The position numbers and the translations under genes are program-made. 64,000 bases of DNA from Saposhnikovia divaricata (lineage: Eukaryota > Streptophyta > Magnoliopsida > Apiales > Apiaceae), in assembly GCA_036435485.1 (NCBI GenBank), contig CM071597.1, positions 176,062,147 through 176,126,146 of the forward strand, read 5' to 3'. The notes beneath the pieces are model-generated. The model was not told the DNA's origin. It ran no database searches and saw nothing but the letters and a program-made list of their open reading frames with translations. This document shows, one piece after another, positions 47,201 to 56,923 of this stretch; position 1 is the stretch's first letter; each line of letters begins with the position of its first letter.

Positions 47201-48909
47201 GTACCGTATGAACAGTGTCGTATGAACAGTACCGTATGAACAGTGCCGTATGAACAGTGTCGTGTGAACAGTGTCGTATGAATAGTACCGTATGAACATT
47301 GCCGTATGAACAGTACCGTATGAACAGTACCTTCTTCTCCGGTGATGGACAGTGCCTTCTTCTCCGGTGATGAACAGTAACTCCGCCTGAACAGTGTCGT
47401 CTTCTCCGGCGATGAACAGTAACTCTGCCTGAACAGTGTCGTCTTCTCCCGCGAGCTTGAAAAAAATCCGCCAAAAATTTTCGAAAAGAAAACAGCAGCT
47501 TCAACCTAGCTCTGATACCAGTTTGTTATAACGGAAGCAAGAAAGATGATATATGCAGAAGAGAAATAATTTATATTGATCTTGAGGATAAACAGATTAC
47601 AGATCTCAGATTTTCAAATGCTCCACAATCTTTACATGCATTTCTATTTATAGACACAATCTAAGGGGTTAGGTGTGGTAGGTGGTGTTAGGTGTGGTAG
47701 GTGTAGCCGCCGGCAGCTACATAAGGCACAATATTCTAAGCATTCTAACATGTACTCATTTTTCAACCCGTTTCACACCTGCCATTCTCCCAAGAACGGA
47801 GATGCTCTGATACCAACTGTAGTGAACTGACATATAGTGATAACTTTTTTCACTTTAATAATCCGAAAAGGGTAGAAAAAAAATCTGATCTAAATTCAGA
47901 TTACTGAGAACACAATATTTGAGTGGTATTCGAGAGACCACCCACTCTTCACACACACTTCAATCAATAATTTTTCTTGATGCCTAGAACTAAAACATGT
48001 AAATGCCTTCCTATTTATAATCCCAACATAAACTCCTTGTTCCACCAAATCCTCCATTCCAAATTATTCTGATTATGTAACTGATTCACCAAATCCTCCA
48101 TACCAACTTTGTCAAAAACGCACAAGTCAATTATTCAGAAGATCTATCTGATAGTGTATTAATTGTGTATCCTAACATAACCATTGGGAGATTAGTGACA
48201 TATATGAATTCATTTTTTTTTTGGTTAAAAGAGTTGAATAGTCAATTCATTTGAGGTATTACATGATTGTCAAATTTGCGCTGGCATATGAGTCGGCATA
48301 TCTCTCGTTTCGTGATTATGTATAAATTTTCTCAGGGAAGGTATCACATATATTTCATATTTATTTATTTATCTTCTTGAGTATTAAGTTGACCCCTTTA
48401 GTGACTTGATTGATGTTCAAATAAAATAACCATTGGTTACATTTTAGATTGGCGTGTATAGCCTTGAGCAAGGATATTGTAATTTAATGTGATAAACCCT
48501 ATGAAGCAAGGGTGCGGGTGCGGGGATACGCGGTGTGGGGATACGTGAATTCGGCAAAATAAAAAATATGGCTATTCGACAACACCCGTGCTACCCTTCA
48601 TAAACACTTGATTGTAATTTGATGTAATGATTTTTCATGTTTTATAATAATAATTATAAAAATAAAAATTATACAATTATTATTATTACTGATGTTGTTA
48701 ATCTCCTAGAAGGTACTAATGTTTTTGAAATTTTTATTTAATATTTGTTTAGTTTATTATAAAAAAAATCATCAGTTGTAATGTACATATACATATAAAA
48801 TATGTGATGATTTTATAAAAAAAAGAACAAACACTTTGTGAGATGTATGGTTTTCATTTTTTCAGCATTTAATCTCGTTCCTAATAATTAATTAAGTTAA
48901 CATACATAT

Positions 48910-48961
<52 letters not shown>

Positions 48962-51391
48962 GTCACGTTCTAGTGAGAACACAAGTTAGTATGAGAACCC
49001 ACATATTCACCACATTTCAAGCTATTTTAAAGGGCCCCGCTAGGGACACCTTCACAAAAAAGTCTTATAATTTCACCCTCTATCCATTCATAAAAAAAAT
49101 TTAAAAAATTAACAAAAAAATTAAAAAAAACTGCTGCCACATCATCATTTTTTAATTTTTTTTTAATGAATGGATAGAGGGTAGAATTATAAGACTTTTT
49201 TGTATTGGGTGCCCCTGGCGGGGCCCTTTAGAATAGCTTGAAATGTGGTGTTCTGATTGTTCTCCAACATTTATATATTCTTAGCTAAATCATACAGTAT
49301 TGATTCAGGTGAGAACATGTAAATGTTAGAGAACAATGAGAACACCACATTTCAAGTTATTCTAAAGGGCCCCGCCAGGGGTACCCAATACGAAAAAGTC
49401 TTATAATTCTACCCTCTATCCACTCATAAAAAAAATTAAAAAAATTAAAAAATGATGACGTGGCAGTAGTTTTTTTTTTTTTAATTTTTTTGTTAATTTT
49501 TTAATTTTTTTTATGAATGGATAGATGATAGAATTATAAGACTTTTTTGTGAAGGTACCCTAGCGAGGCCCTTTAAAATAGCTTGAAATGTGGTGAATAT
49601 GTGGGTTCTCAATGTTCTCATACTAACATGTGTTCTCACTAGAGCGTGACCCTATATATATATATTTGTATATATAAAGTTCGAAGTTTTGATTCTAAAG
49701 CCTCTAATGATAAATAGATATGATATTTTCTGTTGCAGTAGGTAGGAATAGAACCCTTGATCTCCTCTTATAACAATATATAATTTTATTTTTTATTAAT
49801 TTTAGCGAACACTAGTCACCAATTTTTAATAAATAAATATTATTTTCTTTTTTTGTGGAAGCCTGGAATCGAACCGTTGTGTTCTCTCAACAGGGTGGAG
49901 CATCCCTTTCTAATAATAAATCAGGATATGATAATTAATATAATATTGGACGATCAGGGATCCTCCTTAGATAAGGATATAATATTGATATTAATAATAA
50001 TAATCGCCACCACTTCTTTGCTAATTAAAATATCATGTTCTGATAGTGCTAACGAAGTTTTGTAATCTATTCTAGCATAGTTGTGAGCTTTCTACTCCAA
50101 TTTCTTTTTTGCTAATTAAAATTTCTATTTTTTAGTAATGTAACAAAGTTTTGTAATCTACTCTACTGCAGTTGTAATCCTTTTAAATTTTTCTTTTTTT
50201 GTGCTGATTGAACTTTCTACGAGTATGGAAACCTGTCATATAAACTTCCTAACATGTAACTCGCATTAGGGGAACTAAGAACTTTCAACAGAGTGATCGA
50301 TTTTCTTATAATATTCGCTAAACTAAGTTTTTGCTGTTTAGCATTGAACTCTTAGTAAAAGTCAGTATAAGAGGTACCTTGCATTGAAGGGGACGGAAAA
50401 GATTGAACACAAATTCTAGCTTTATTTTGGAATGTTCAGATTAGAGCTTCATTTTGCACGAAAATATTCGTGCACTGCGCGATAACAGTGCAATTAGCAT
50501 TCATGCAGTGCATGGATTACAATCCCACTCTTATTAAAACTGATTTTATTTTTGCCGTTTTCGAATTAAATGGATGGACACCTACATATAAGGGAAAAAA
50601 TGTGCTTTCTGAAATACTGTTTTGCTGTTATACAAATGTATTCCCGAAAAGAACATTAATTTCAATACACATGCAAAAAATAACTTCAAGTATTTAAGTC
50701 TTTAGAGTTAAGTTTCAACCTTCGGAAATAAATGTTATGTGGCATATTCTCATCATGCTTCCATAATAAACCTATCCTAAATCCTACGTGATGAAAGTAA
50801 GCTCTAAAAATATATATTTTCTGTATGTCAGTAAATTTATCAAAAATAAAAAAGTCATTCCCTGTTCTGTTCTTAGTTCTCTTTCTCGTTCTTGTTTCTG
50901 TTCTCATTTCAATTGCCTTTTCCCACATGTGAAATGTGTGTTTTGGTTTCCAAAAAAGAATTCGTGTTGGAACGCATAATGCTATGGCAAATAACATGTC
51001 ATACTTAATTGCTAATCCCTTGCCTCTTGACCTCGAGTCTATTCTTTTATTAATTAGTAAATATTAATTTACTTGGTATATACCTTTTACATTGTCATGT
51101 GAAATTTCTCTGGTTAGTGCTTTACATGCTCATAATAATGACTTCAGTATCCAGTTGTAATATATCAGATTCAAATGTTCTGTAATTCTGTTATTCGTTA
51201 CTGTGTCTTGCACTGGCCGTGATTCAGGAAAGTGGAGAAGTGGCATGAAGCTTACCTCTACTCTTTTTTTTTTCGGTTCCCATTTCTTATTTGTTTATTG
51301 TTTCCGCAGGTTTGTAGAGGATTTTGATCGAAAAATAAACTTAAGCTGGGATGACAGAAAGCGGGAGATGTATTCTGAGTCAGAGAGGTAG
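35254..51391 (+). CDS. ASK20/ASK21-type divergent SKP1-like protein (331 aa, eight exons)
   Basis: SKP1 proteins link F-box proteins to cullin in SCF ubiquitin ligases; the ASK20/ASK21 branch is divergent with a long tail, and its role is poorly known. Coding exons: 35254-35313, 36715-36936, 39353-39544, 39648-39749, 39865-39916, 41356-41495, 41618-41763, 51310-51391. Phases join to a 331-aa frame (Arabidopsis ASK21 is about 350). Residues 21-94 form the POZ-like part (FVWIQSADGSMQEVEEKL, CRFHDVPGRSYE). Residues 95-158 form the SKP1 dimerisation part (AVDAITLCELIQVAKYL), lacking the usual F-box-contact tail. Then come SIDDLVSFING, a lysine-rich NKKKKNRKKR, and the terminal FVEDFDRKINLSW, like the ASK21 end. 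Exon 7 joins directly to exon 8 across a 9.5-kb intron; the Arg codon at the join makes this convincing. Confidence 0.85.
37472..38741 (+). mobile_element. non-autonomous Helitron in intron 2 of the ASK-like gene
   Basis: Starts TCTATAATATATTATTAAATTCG after an A. It ends with the perfect stem CCGTGC-TTT-GCACGG, a spacer TATATG and CTAG followed by T. GGTCGGTACGGTAC near the 5' end is shared with Helitron 2. A Stowaway MITE sits inside. Confidence 0.85.
38421..38678. mobile_element. Stowaway MITE nested in the Helitron
   Basis: CTCCCTCCATCCCACTTATT at the left and AATAAGTGGGACGGAGGGAG at the right are inverse copies flanked by TA on both sides. About 258 bp; the stem continues for some distance (TTGGTCAAA pairs). 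Confidence 0.9.
40066..40290 (+). mobile_element. possible SINE in intron 5 of the ASK-like gene
   Basis: TGGCTTAATGG (40077-40087) fits the pol III A box, and GGTTGAGAATA about 30 bp downstream is a weak B box. The following text (CTTCCTCCGCTCGTAGCTTGG) has no coding sense. No target duplication or tail was established. Confidence 0.35.
42792..43176 (-). repeat. 3' LTR of the gag-only gypsy element
   Basis: Pairs with 47818-48177; they share the blocks TCTGAAAAGGGTAGA, CCTTCCTATTCATAAT and TTCCACCAAATCCTCCATTC with many differences, so the insertion is fairly old. Confidence 0.8.
43279..44021 (-). pseudogene. degenerate gypsy gag
   Basis: On the minus strand a Gag start (LELPVFKGLNPEGWLF, 44010-43900) resembles chromoviral-type Gag proteins. 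Further on comes a zinc knuckle region, EKKGLCFRCDEKFGPGHLC (near 43380), with CX2CX4HX4C spacing. Frameshifts and stops lie between. No protease or pol follows before the LTR, so the element lost or never had them. Confidence 0.7.
44321..44590 (-). repeat. 3' LTR of the Copia element (270 bp)
   Basis: Near-identical to the 5' copy at 47524-47750 except for about 43 extra bases (GTCAAATCCGGCGGCTACAG and the GGCGGC run) around 44522-44565. One LTR has changed by an indel since insertion. Confidence 0.9.
44640..44870. repeat. tandem repeats of TACCAGATGCACCATAATAA
   Basis: About 30-bp units (GTACCAGATGCACCATAATA + ATGCCAG) repeated with variation between RNase H and the 3' LTR of the Copia element. 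Confidence 0.85.
44892..45692 (-). pseudogene. Copia RNase H with the last part of reverse transcriptase
   Basis: About 266 codons, open from a GTG codon with no ATG. Starts in the connection domain (YIQKILSRFGM), then YASAVGSLMYAMVCTRPDL. The RNase H domain carries GFSDSDYAGD (first catalytic Asp), LSIIEAEYMAL (Glu) and FCDSLSAI (Asp), ending with KHIDVRYHFLR and NPADMLTKP as in complete Copia elements. The coding is intact here, but the upstream polymerase core is deleted. Confidence 0.85.
45742..46659 (-). pseudogene. Copia zinc knuckle, protease and truncated integrase
   Basis: In phase with gag beyond one TAG. It shows the CCHC knuckle CNYCKEKGHWKSDC and then the protease motif WILDSVASYH, where Copia normally has DSGAS: the Gly is Val, so the protease is probably dead. 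The GAG-pre-integrase region follows (DVRHVPLMTKNLISL, GVLHACKGSNVV) without an integrase N-terminal part. Late integrase sequence joins on directly (RLRTDNGLEFCSSEF, TPQQNGVAERMNQTL). The frame stops at 45742 in NAGL...FWAEAV. Confidence 0.85.
46660..47172 (-). CDS. Copia Gag N-terminal part (170 aa, ends at a premature TAG)
   Basis: Starts MSGGINVKVDKFTGRNSFSL; WQIKMRALLKQQGLW and LLKQRLFSLRM are typical of the UBN2-type Copia Gag. After TISL a TAG replaces what is usually a Glu codon (one-base change), then the frame continues in phase with EVRYS. As it stands the product would be Gag without a zinc knuckle. Confidence 0.8.
   Translation of the reverse strand: MSGGINVKVDKFTGRNSFSLWQIKMRALLKQQGLWAPLNTKAAASGSAEMTNLEEKAHSTILLCLADDIITEIAEEDTASGLWLKLESLYMTKSLTNKLLLKQRLFSLRMQEDMPLRNHLDQLNTILLELRNIDVKVEDEDATLILLVSLPLSYENFVQSFIVGKDTISL
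47195..47460. repeat. tandem repeats (CGTATGAACAGT) in the Copia leader
   Basis: Ten or more units of about 15 bp built on CGTATGAACAGT, followed by 30-40 bp units with CTTCTCCGGTGATGAACAGT. They occupy the untranslated leader between the 5' LTR and gag and create an artificial 139-residue minus-strand frame. Confidence 0.9.
47524..47750 (-). repeat. 5' LTR of the Copia element (227 bp)
   Basis: Starts TGTTATAACGGAAGCAAGAA and ends CATTCTAACA. The primer site AACTGGTATCAGAGC (minus) adjoins its inner edge. Confidence 0.9.
47818..48177 (-). repeat. 5' LTR of the gag-only gypsy element
   Basis: The inner edge at 47818 is next to minus-strand GTTGGTATCAGAGCATC, the tRNA-Met primer site. The outer edge ends CCTAACA at 48177. 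Confidence 0.8.
48178..48921. other. intron 7 sequence without recognised features
   Basis: Plain AT-rich intron between the gypsy element and the MITE. A GC-richer spot near 48507-48550 (GGTGCGGGTGCGGGGATACG) has no coding sense. Confidence 0.35.
48922..48959. repeat. (TA)n microsatellite
   Basis: About 38 bp of TA repeats directly before the large inverted-repeat MITE; a shorter TA run follows its right end (49653-49664). Confidence 0.9.
48960..49652. mobile_element. large palindromic MITE between TA repeats (693 bp)
   Basis: Ends GGGTCACGTTCTAGTGAGAA and TTCTCACTAGAGCGTGACCC are inverse copies with one mismatch; the arms go on pairing for over 100 bp. Inside, a module (CATTTCAAGCTATTTTAAAG ... 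CTCTATCCATTCAT) occurs four times in alternating orientation at about 49011, 49160, 49350 and 49510, so each half is also a hairpin. Non-coding. An RNA from it would fold into very long double strands. Confidence 0.8.
49653..51309. other. rest of intron 7
   Basis: AT-rich, ending in the acceptor TTTCCGCAG at 51309. Two tRNA/SINE-like snippets (AATAGAACCCTTGATCTCC at about 49750, AATCGAACCGTTGTG at about 49867) are too short to call. Confidence 0.4.
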
Positions 51392-52081
51392 ACTTCTTGC
51401 GGTTTCAATCAATGGAAATAAATCCATGTATGCTGTATGGTTTAAAAAAACTATCAAACTTTCACATGTTTCATTTTTTGGGGGAAACAAGAATTTTAAT
51501 TTTCAAATGATATCAGAAGGATTTGCAGTCATTGTAGAAATTCCGCTTTATCTCTGATTATTATCTTCGCTTTGTTTCTTTAAAATCTTGTATTACCTGT
51601 TCAGTAGATATGGAATGATTTAGGAATGCTATATCAATTATTATTTTTAGTAAAACTTGTTATTGGTATATATGGATGTTTGGAGTATGGAAACTCTAAA
51701 AAGTAGTTGTCTTACTTAGCTCAATATTTACATGGGTCGAACTATTGACCAAGCGGATTTAAAGTAGAAACTTAATCACTTATACATGTGTCTGACTTTA
51801 TCTAATTTAAGTTGTGATCCAGGAAAAAAGAATTTTATATTGTTTTTTATTCAGATGAACTTGATGAATGGTGCTGTTAGGTTGCATTCTGCTCTTTATT
51901 TTGTTGCCCCCACATATCGAGGAGAGACTTGATTGATGAAATGATATTGAAATATCAAATTTAGTCTCTTCTTGGGTTGTGATCATAGTTTTCTCCCTTC
52001 CAGGGTTGGGAAATTCTTTGGGTAGTAGATTTTTTGCGGTGAATCCACCCAAGTTTATCATTGTTCTTATTTTTTGTCCTA
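51392..52081. other. 3' flank of the ASK-like gene
   Basis: Should contain the 3' UTR. No other gene or repeat end was seen. Confidence 0.35.
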
Positions 52082-52915
52082 CTAGATTATATATTATATC
52101 TCATGCGTTGCACTAGTTACTTTTTACATATGTCATATTATTATCCGTGTTCTTATATTTTAATATTTTATTTGTATATGATTCTTTTGTGAAGATGTGT
52201 TTAAATTAGAATATTTTATGTAGTTTAATTAGAATAGGTTTTTAAAATAAGTAGGCATGTTGAAATCGGTTTTTAAAAATAATTAGGCCCTAAAGAATTG
52301 TTTAAATTACAATAGTTTTATGTTATTAATTAAAATAGGTTTTTAATATATATATATATATATATATAGGCCCATTACAGTAGGTGTTTAATATTAATCC
52401 AGGTAAAATAGGTTTTTAGAATAAATAGGCCCCAGAGATGTTTTTTACTCCCTCCGTCCCTCTCATTTATTTACAGTTTCTATTTTGGGACGTCCCTCTC
52501 ATTTATTTACATACTATAAATAGTAACTTTTAACAATAAAATACATTATTACATCCACTACTTCACTCAACTTTTTCAATACTTTACACTATTACACCCA
52601 CTACTTCACTTATTTTAACAATAAAATCATTATTACACCCACTACTTCACTTATTTTATTTTATTCATAATCCTTGGTCTCCGTGAAAAAACTCAATGTA
52701 AACAACCACGGGGGACGGAGGGAGTAATTAGATAGTAAAATGTGGTTTACCTCTTAGCAAAAAGAAAGTGTTATACTTGGAATAGCTTTTAAAATAGTTA
52801 AGCCCGATGAAATAGGTATTTTTTAGAAAATATAGAGGCCCGTAGACCAGCCTAAATGCCAACCAGCGATTGACTACCAAACTTTAAATGTTTCGACTTT
52901 AATAATATAATATTC
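52082..52915 (-). mobile_element. Helitron, minus orientation, with nested Stowaway
   Basis: The minus-strand 3' end is AGTGCAACGCATGAG (degenerate stem), a spacer and CTAGT at 52085-52082. Near the other edge, minus-strand TATTATTAAAGTCGAAACATT matches the first 30 bp of the other Helitrons here; the exact TC start is unclear. The interior resembles the Helitron at 37472-38741 (runs such as ATAGGCCC). Confidence 0.55.
52448..52724. mobile_element. Stowaway MITE nested in the Helitron
   Basis: CTCCCTCCGTCCCTCTCATT and GGGGGACGGAGGGAG ends with TA on both sides, about 277 bp. The interior shares TTACACCCACTACTTCAC with the element at 30806. Confidence 0.9.
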
Positions 52916-53160
52916 ATATTCATATCTTCTCAATGTTGTCTATAGAATCAAACTTACCCTGCAAAGTAAATAAAAGAAGAGCACAATCTTCTATCCATGC
53001 ATGGCTGAGAGGAAAGTCTATAGTCAGATATATAGACACTTTAAGAGCTGATCATGTCATACAAAATGTAGTCCCTGCTTTATATGAATAGGTTCATGGA
53101 AACATGCAATAAAAGCGTTTAAGCACTTTACAAATTAAAGGGTGTTTATGTGCAGTTATC

Positions 53161-55110
53161 ATGACTGATTTGCTTTTATTTTTCCTCTTGATTTTGATCG
53201 AAATTTATATGATCATTAATGGCATTCATCTGCTGTATGTATAAGTTGTGGTGAGTAAATTTTTTATGATCATGAATGGCATTCATCCTATGATCATGAA
53301 TCAGCTTCCTTATCTAGTGATGGCAACACAATCAGGTGCAATGAGAAAGAGAAAAAGTTCTGGTTTATGTTTAGCAAGGTTTTGTTGATGTTGAACACAG
53401 ATGTGATCTTCTTCATTCATGGAATAATGAAGAAGAAAAAGATTTCTGCAAATGGAAAGGTGTTGCATGTGAAAACTAAACAGATAATGTAACTCTTCTT
53501 CATCTTTCTTCTCTTATTTCACCATTTTCCTGAGATTCGCCCAGTTTTAGTATTGGTCATTCATTGCATCATTTACGTTATCTTAGCTATGTGGACTTTA
53601 GTAGCAATATGCTTGACCGAATTCCAGAATTCATTGTTTCCCTCACAAACTTGGTTCATCTTGATCTTTCAGATACCCTTATGGAGGGATCATTTCCTGA
53701 ATAGATTGGGAAGCACTCCAAATTTCGGTATCTCAATCTTAAGCCTTAGTTATAGTTGTGATGCTATCCCAAAGTCTATTGCCTCACTCAACAGCTTAAG
53801 ATACCTTGATCTTCCCTACAGTGACCTTTTAGGAGTTATTCCACATGAGATTGAAAACCTAACATCACTTCTCCCAGTATTTAGGTTAAGCTTTTTCAAG
53901 GGACCCCTTCCATTTCAGTTGTGTTACTGTCAACTCTCGAATCCATCTTTCAAATTAAGCAATTTTTTTCCCTCTATATCTGCTCTTCATCTTCATGGAA
54001 ATCGCATCAACTCATCCATTTTTTAATTGGCCTTCTCACTTGAGTGATAATCTAGTACTAGTAGTACTTGACTAGGGGGACAACTTTTAATAGGTAGAAT
54101 TCCAGTCTTTTAATCGTGACTGCTCTTGCATATCTGGATCTATCTGCAAATCAACTTAATAGCATGCCTCCGTAATTCATTCATAATTTATCCAATTTAG
54201 TAAATTTCAGTGCCATCAATTTCACTGTGAATCTTGAAGATCTTTTATCTGGCGTTTTGCTCTATTGTATTACTAAGTGATCTGAATACCGACTGGTTCA
54301 CTCCTTGATATTACACTATTTTCATCCCTTGGAAACTTGCAAGTGAGCGACAATCAGTTGAATGAATATCTACCTGTGTTTTGTAAACACCATTTAGCTC
54401 TATGATTTTTAGATTTGTCCAATGGAGAGTCTCTTCACCAGATTTTACAGGATTTTCATCCTTTGAGGTTTTTCTGGAAGTCTTGCTGACTTCTCTGGAT
54501 GTTCATCTTTGCAAGTATTGGGACTTGGTGATAATCAACTTACAAAATGGGAAACTCAGTCAACCGGATAACTCTCCAGTCTTGAAGATCTGGACCTTTC
54601 AGTAAGCCACATAATTTCTGAAGCACATTTGTCCTATCTTTCCAGCGTACGGACATCATTTGATTCTCTGATATTTGAGTTTAGTTCCAAATGGCTTCCT
54701 CCATGCCAACTCCGGGAATTTCTTGCACATTTTGCAAGTTGACGCCAAAATTCACTATCTTGACCCGGAATCAAGAATGCCCGGATTCAAGGATTCAGTA
54801 TCTCCACAGACGAGAACATGGGACTCTGTGGTAAACCACTCTGTGAATATTTGTTTTGGTGATTAACCAGTTCATCACATCCAGCCTTCGTCTGGCAAGT
54901 ATGAAGTTGATGAAGCTGAGAGTAAATATGAGAGGCGGCTGTATATAAAGTACTGTACTTGGTTTTGAATCTTAATTTTGGGGCTTTGTTGGAACTCTAG
55001 TGCTAAAACGTTATCTGAGATGTTTATATTTCCTCTTTTTGGACAACTTTATGCATAAACCAAAATTGTAATCCTCTTGTATGGTATTTGCTTTATCGGT
55101 TCCCAAATTT
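53161..55110 (+). pseudogene. LRR receptor-like protein pseudogene
   Basis: Pieces of a plasma-membrane leucine-rich-repeat receptor-like protein (RLP) can be read in order. They are a hydrophobic start (MTDLLLFFLLILIEIY, 53161), an LRR N-terminal cap (CDLLHSW, FCKWKGVACEN, 53400-53480) and LRRs (LRYLSYVDFSSN, SLTNLVHLDLSDTLMEGSFPE, SLNSLRYLDL, 53570-53850). Further LRR scraps run to about 54660. A GLCGKPLCEY juxtamembrane motif (54815-54850) and an acidic YERRLY plus a hydrophobic stretch (54920-55110) resemble the RLP transmembrane end. Many stops and frameshifts occur from 53480 on, so no functional product is possible. RLPs are pathogen or development receptors without a kinase domain. 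Confidence 0.8.
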
Positions 55111-55787
55111 CAAGTTCACTGAAAGTGTAAGATATGTACGAGACTCATACTATGAGTAACCGAGATCGCTAATTTTATGCCAACGTTGAAATCTTTATTA
55201 ACATTTCTAAACATAAGCAGGCATTTATTCACTAGGCAAACTTACAAACCTGTATTTATTACTCTTATAGCTTTATAATCGTATTCACAAGTTCTTTATA
55301 AATTCCTTATATAAATATTAGCCCGAGCAATGAACTCAAGCTTTATATGCACATTCACATGGTGTAAAATCCTTAGTTAAAAAATCTCTGTAGCATCTAG
55401 GTGGAACACTTTAGAGATTATGTAAAATCCTATTCACTCCAACCATGAATCCCTTAATAAAAAAAATATAGTCAATTATGTTTGGTAGGCTATATTTGTT
55501 GAATCATAAAAGCCTTTGTGTATAATTTTACATGATCATAATAATAGATAACATGGAGTATATATCTTCACCCTTAGCAAAAATTTTACATTACTGTTAT
55601 AATCAATCATTATAGCCAAGTTTTATACCTATTGCCATTGGAGATGCTAAATATTAGCCCGAACAATGTACAGAGTTTTGAACATCAAATCATATTAGCT
55701 TATTCAACAATGATATTGAGTTAATATTTGTATATATAAGAAATCGAACCTTCATCTCTTTACCGAATAATATTACTATTTTTGAAA
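55111..55787. other. intergenic AT-rich DNA
   Basis: No coding signal, RNA gene or repeat boundary recognised between the RLP pseudogene and the Mutator-like element. Confidence 0.35.
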
Positions 55788-56081
55788 GGGAAAATTAATT
55801 CATTCGTCCTTCAACTTTACCCCGTGTATGGTTAAGGTCCCAGTACTATAAAATACAATTTTTCGATACTTAAACTTTCAAAAATCTGATTCGCATCCCT
55901 CCGTTAAAATTTGACCAACGGTTATTAATCTTTGCTGACATGGAAACTGAAAAAGAAAAAAGAAAAAATTGATTAAAAGTGAGCTGGCAGTTATCTCACA
56001 TGATTTTCACATGACCACAGCCTTATTGTTAAAATCAATACACACACTTTATATCCATACGATCATTTCAATGAGAAAAAA

Positions 56082-56257
56082 GGTCCTACAGTTAACTATA
56101 GGAAATTTCCTAAAGTTAACCCATCAAAACTGCGTAATTTTGATGGATTTCTTTCTTTAATTTAAAATGGCCCCACAGGGGATTAATGATTGTGCATATG
56201 TGTCACAATCTTAATTGTTAACTTTAGGAAAATTTCCTAAAGTTAACTGTAGGAACA
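56082..56257. mobile_element. short MITE, copy 2, inside the Mutator-like element
   Basis: GGTCCTACAGTTAACTATAG at the left and AGTTAACTGTAGGAACAT at the right, same family as 15695-15867. The inner arms GGAAATTTCCTAAAGTTAAC also pair. Confidence 0.65.
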
Positions 56258-56551
56258 TATTACCCTAATTCAATTATCAATTATGCCTTGTAATTTCAGC
56301 AAATGTTCAGTTAATTTGATATGGGGGAAAGATTGTAGGCTTTCTTAGCTTCATTTTCACATATTAATCAGTGAATTTGGTTTAGAAATGGCTGAGATCG
56401 TTTATTTGGCCGGATGTTCAAACCCAACTCGTCGGAATCAGGATTAAATGGGTTTGTTTTGATCATGTTCGATCGTGTTGTGTAGTGATGTGTTGTCCAG
56501 TTGTTAAGGCGTTAGTTGCTTGCCAGAAAACAGCGAAACAAGTGTGTCCAT

Positions 56552-56923
56552 TGTAACCAATGGCTTGGTTATCATCGCTCAAAATAGGACTATCAACGTA
56601 TAAACTCGGGACAACGGAATTATAAAATGGATAAGCCATGTCGAAAATGACTAATACTGATAATAATTGGGGTTGATACTGAAAATACAGAACAAGTAAT
56701 GAAAGGAATTACAAGTATTGAAAGACAAGAATTAAAATGACGAAAGAGAAGATAGAAGTGTAAAGCATAATTGAAAAACAATACAAATCTAAATGTTCAT
56801 TCTCTTCGGTAGTTTCAGCTGTGAGCACAGGATCAGTACTTGTAGGCTAGTAATGGGCTTGAGACTGGTTAGTGGCCCAACTGTAATAATAATAACAGCC
56901 CATGTACAAGCTGGTCCGTTACA
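56552..56923 (-). repeat. 3' LTR of the gene-carrying retrotransposon
   Basis: 372 bp; TG...CA ends; almost identical to 60362-60732. Confidence 0.95.

Larger units (their letters stand above)
44321..47750 (-). mobile_element. internally deleted Ty1/copia retrotransposon
   Basis: LTRs at 44321-44590 and 47524-47750, ends TGTTATAACGG...CATTCTAACA, with a perfect TGTAC target duplication (44316-44320, 47751-47755). The minus-strand primer site TGGTATCAGAGC is just inside the right LTR. Order on the minus strand is gag, protease, part of integrase, then RNase H: Copia order, but the rest of integrase and nearly all reverse transcriptase are missing. It is therefore non-autonomous. Confidence 0.9.
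42792..48177 (-). mobile_element. gag-only gypsy-type retrotransposon in intron 7, hosting a nested Copia
   Basis: LTRs at 42792-43176 (385 bp) and 47818-48177 (360 bp) both start TGTAGTGAAC and end CCTAACA on the + strand. The primer site TGGTATCAGAGC (minus) lies 2 bases inside the right LTR, so transcription runs right to left. Flanks TAACT/TAACC look like a target duplication with one change. The interior holds only Gag remains and, inserted at TGTAC, a complete Copia element (44321-47750). Confidence 0.8.

Noticed and set aside
47085..47504. 139-codon frame with repeated RYCSYDTVHT
   Set aside because: Translation of the tandem repeats in the Copia leader.
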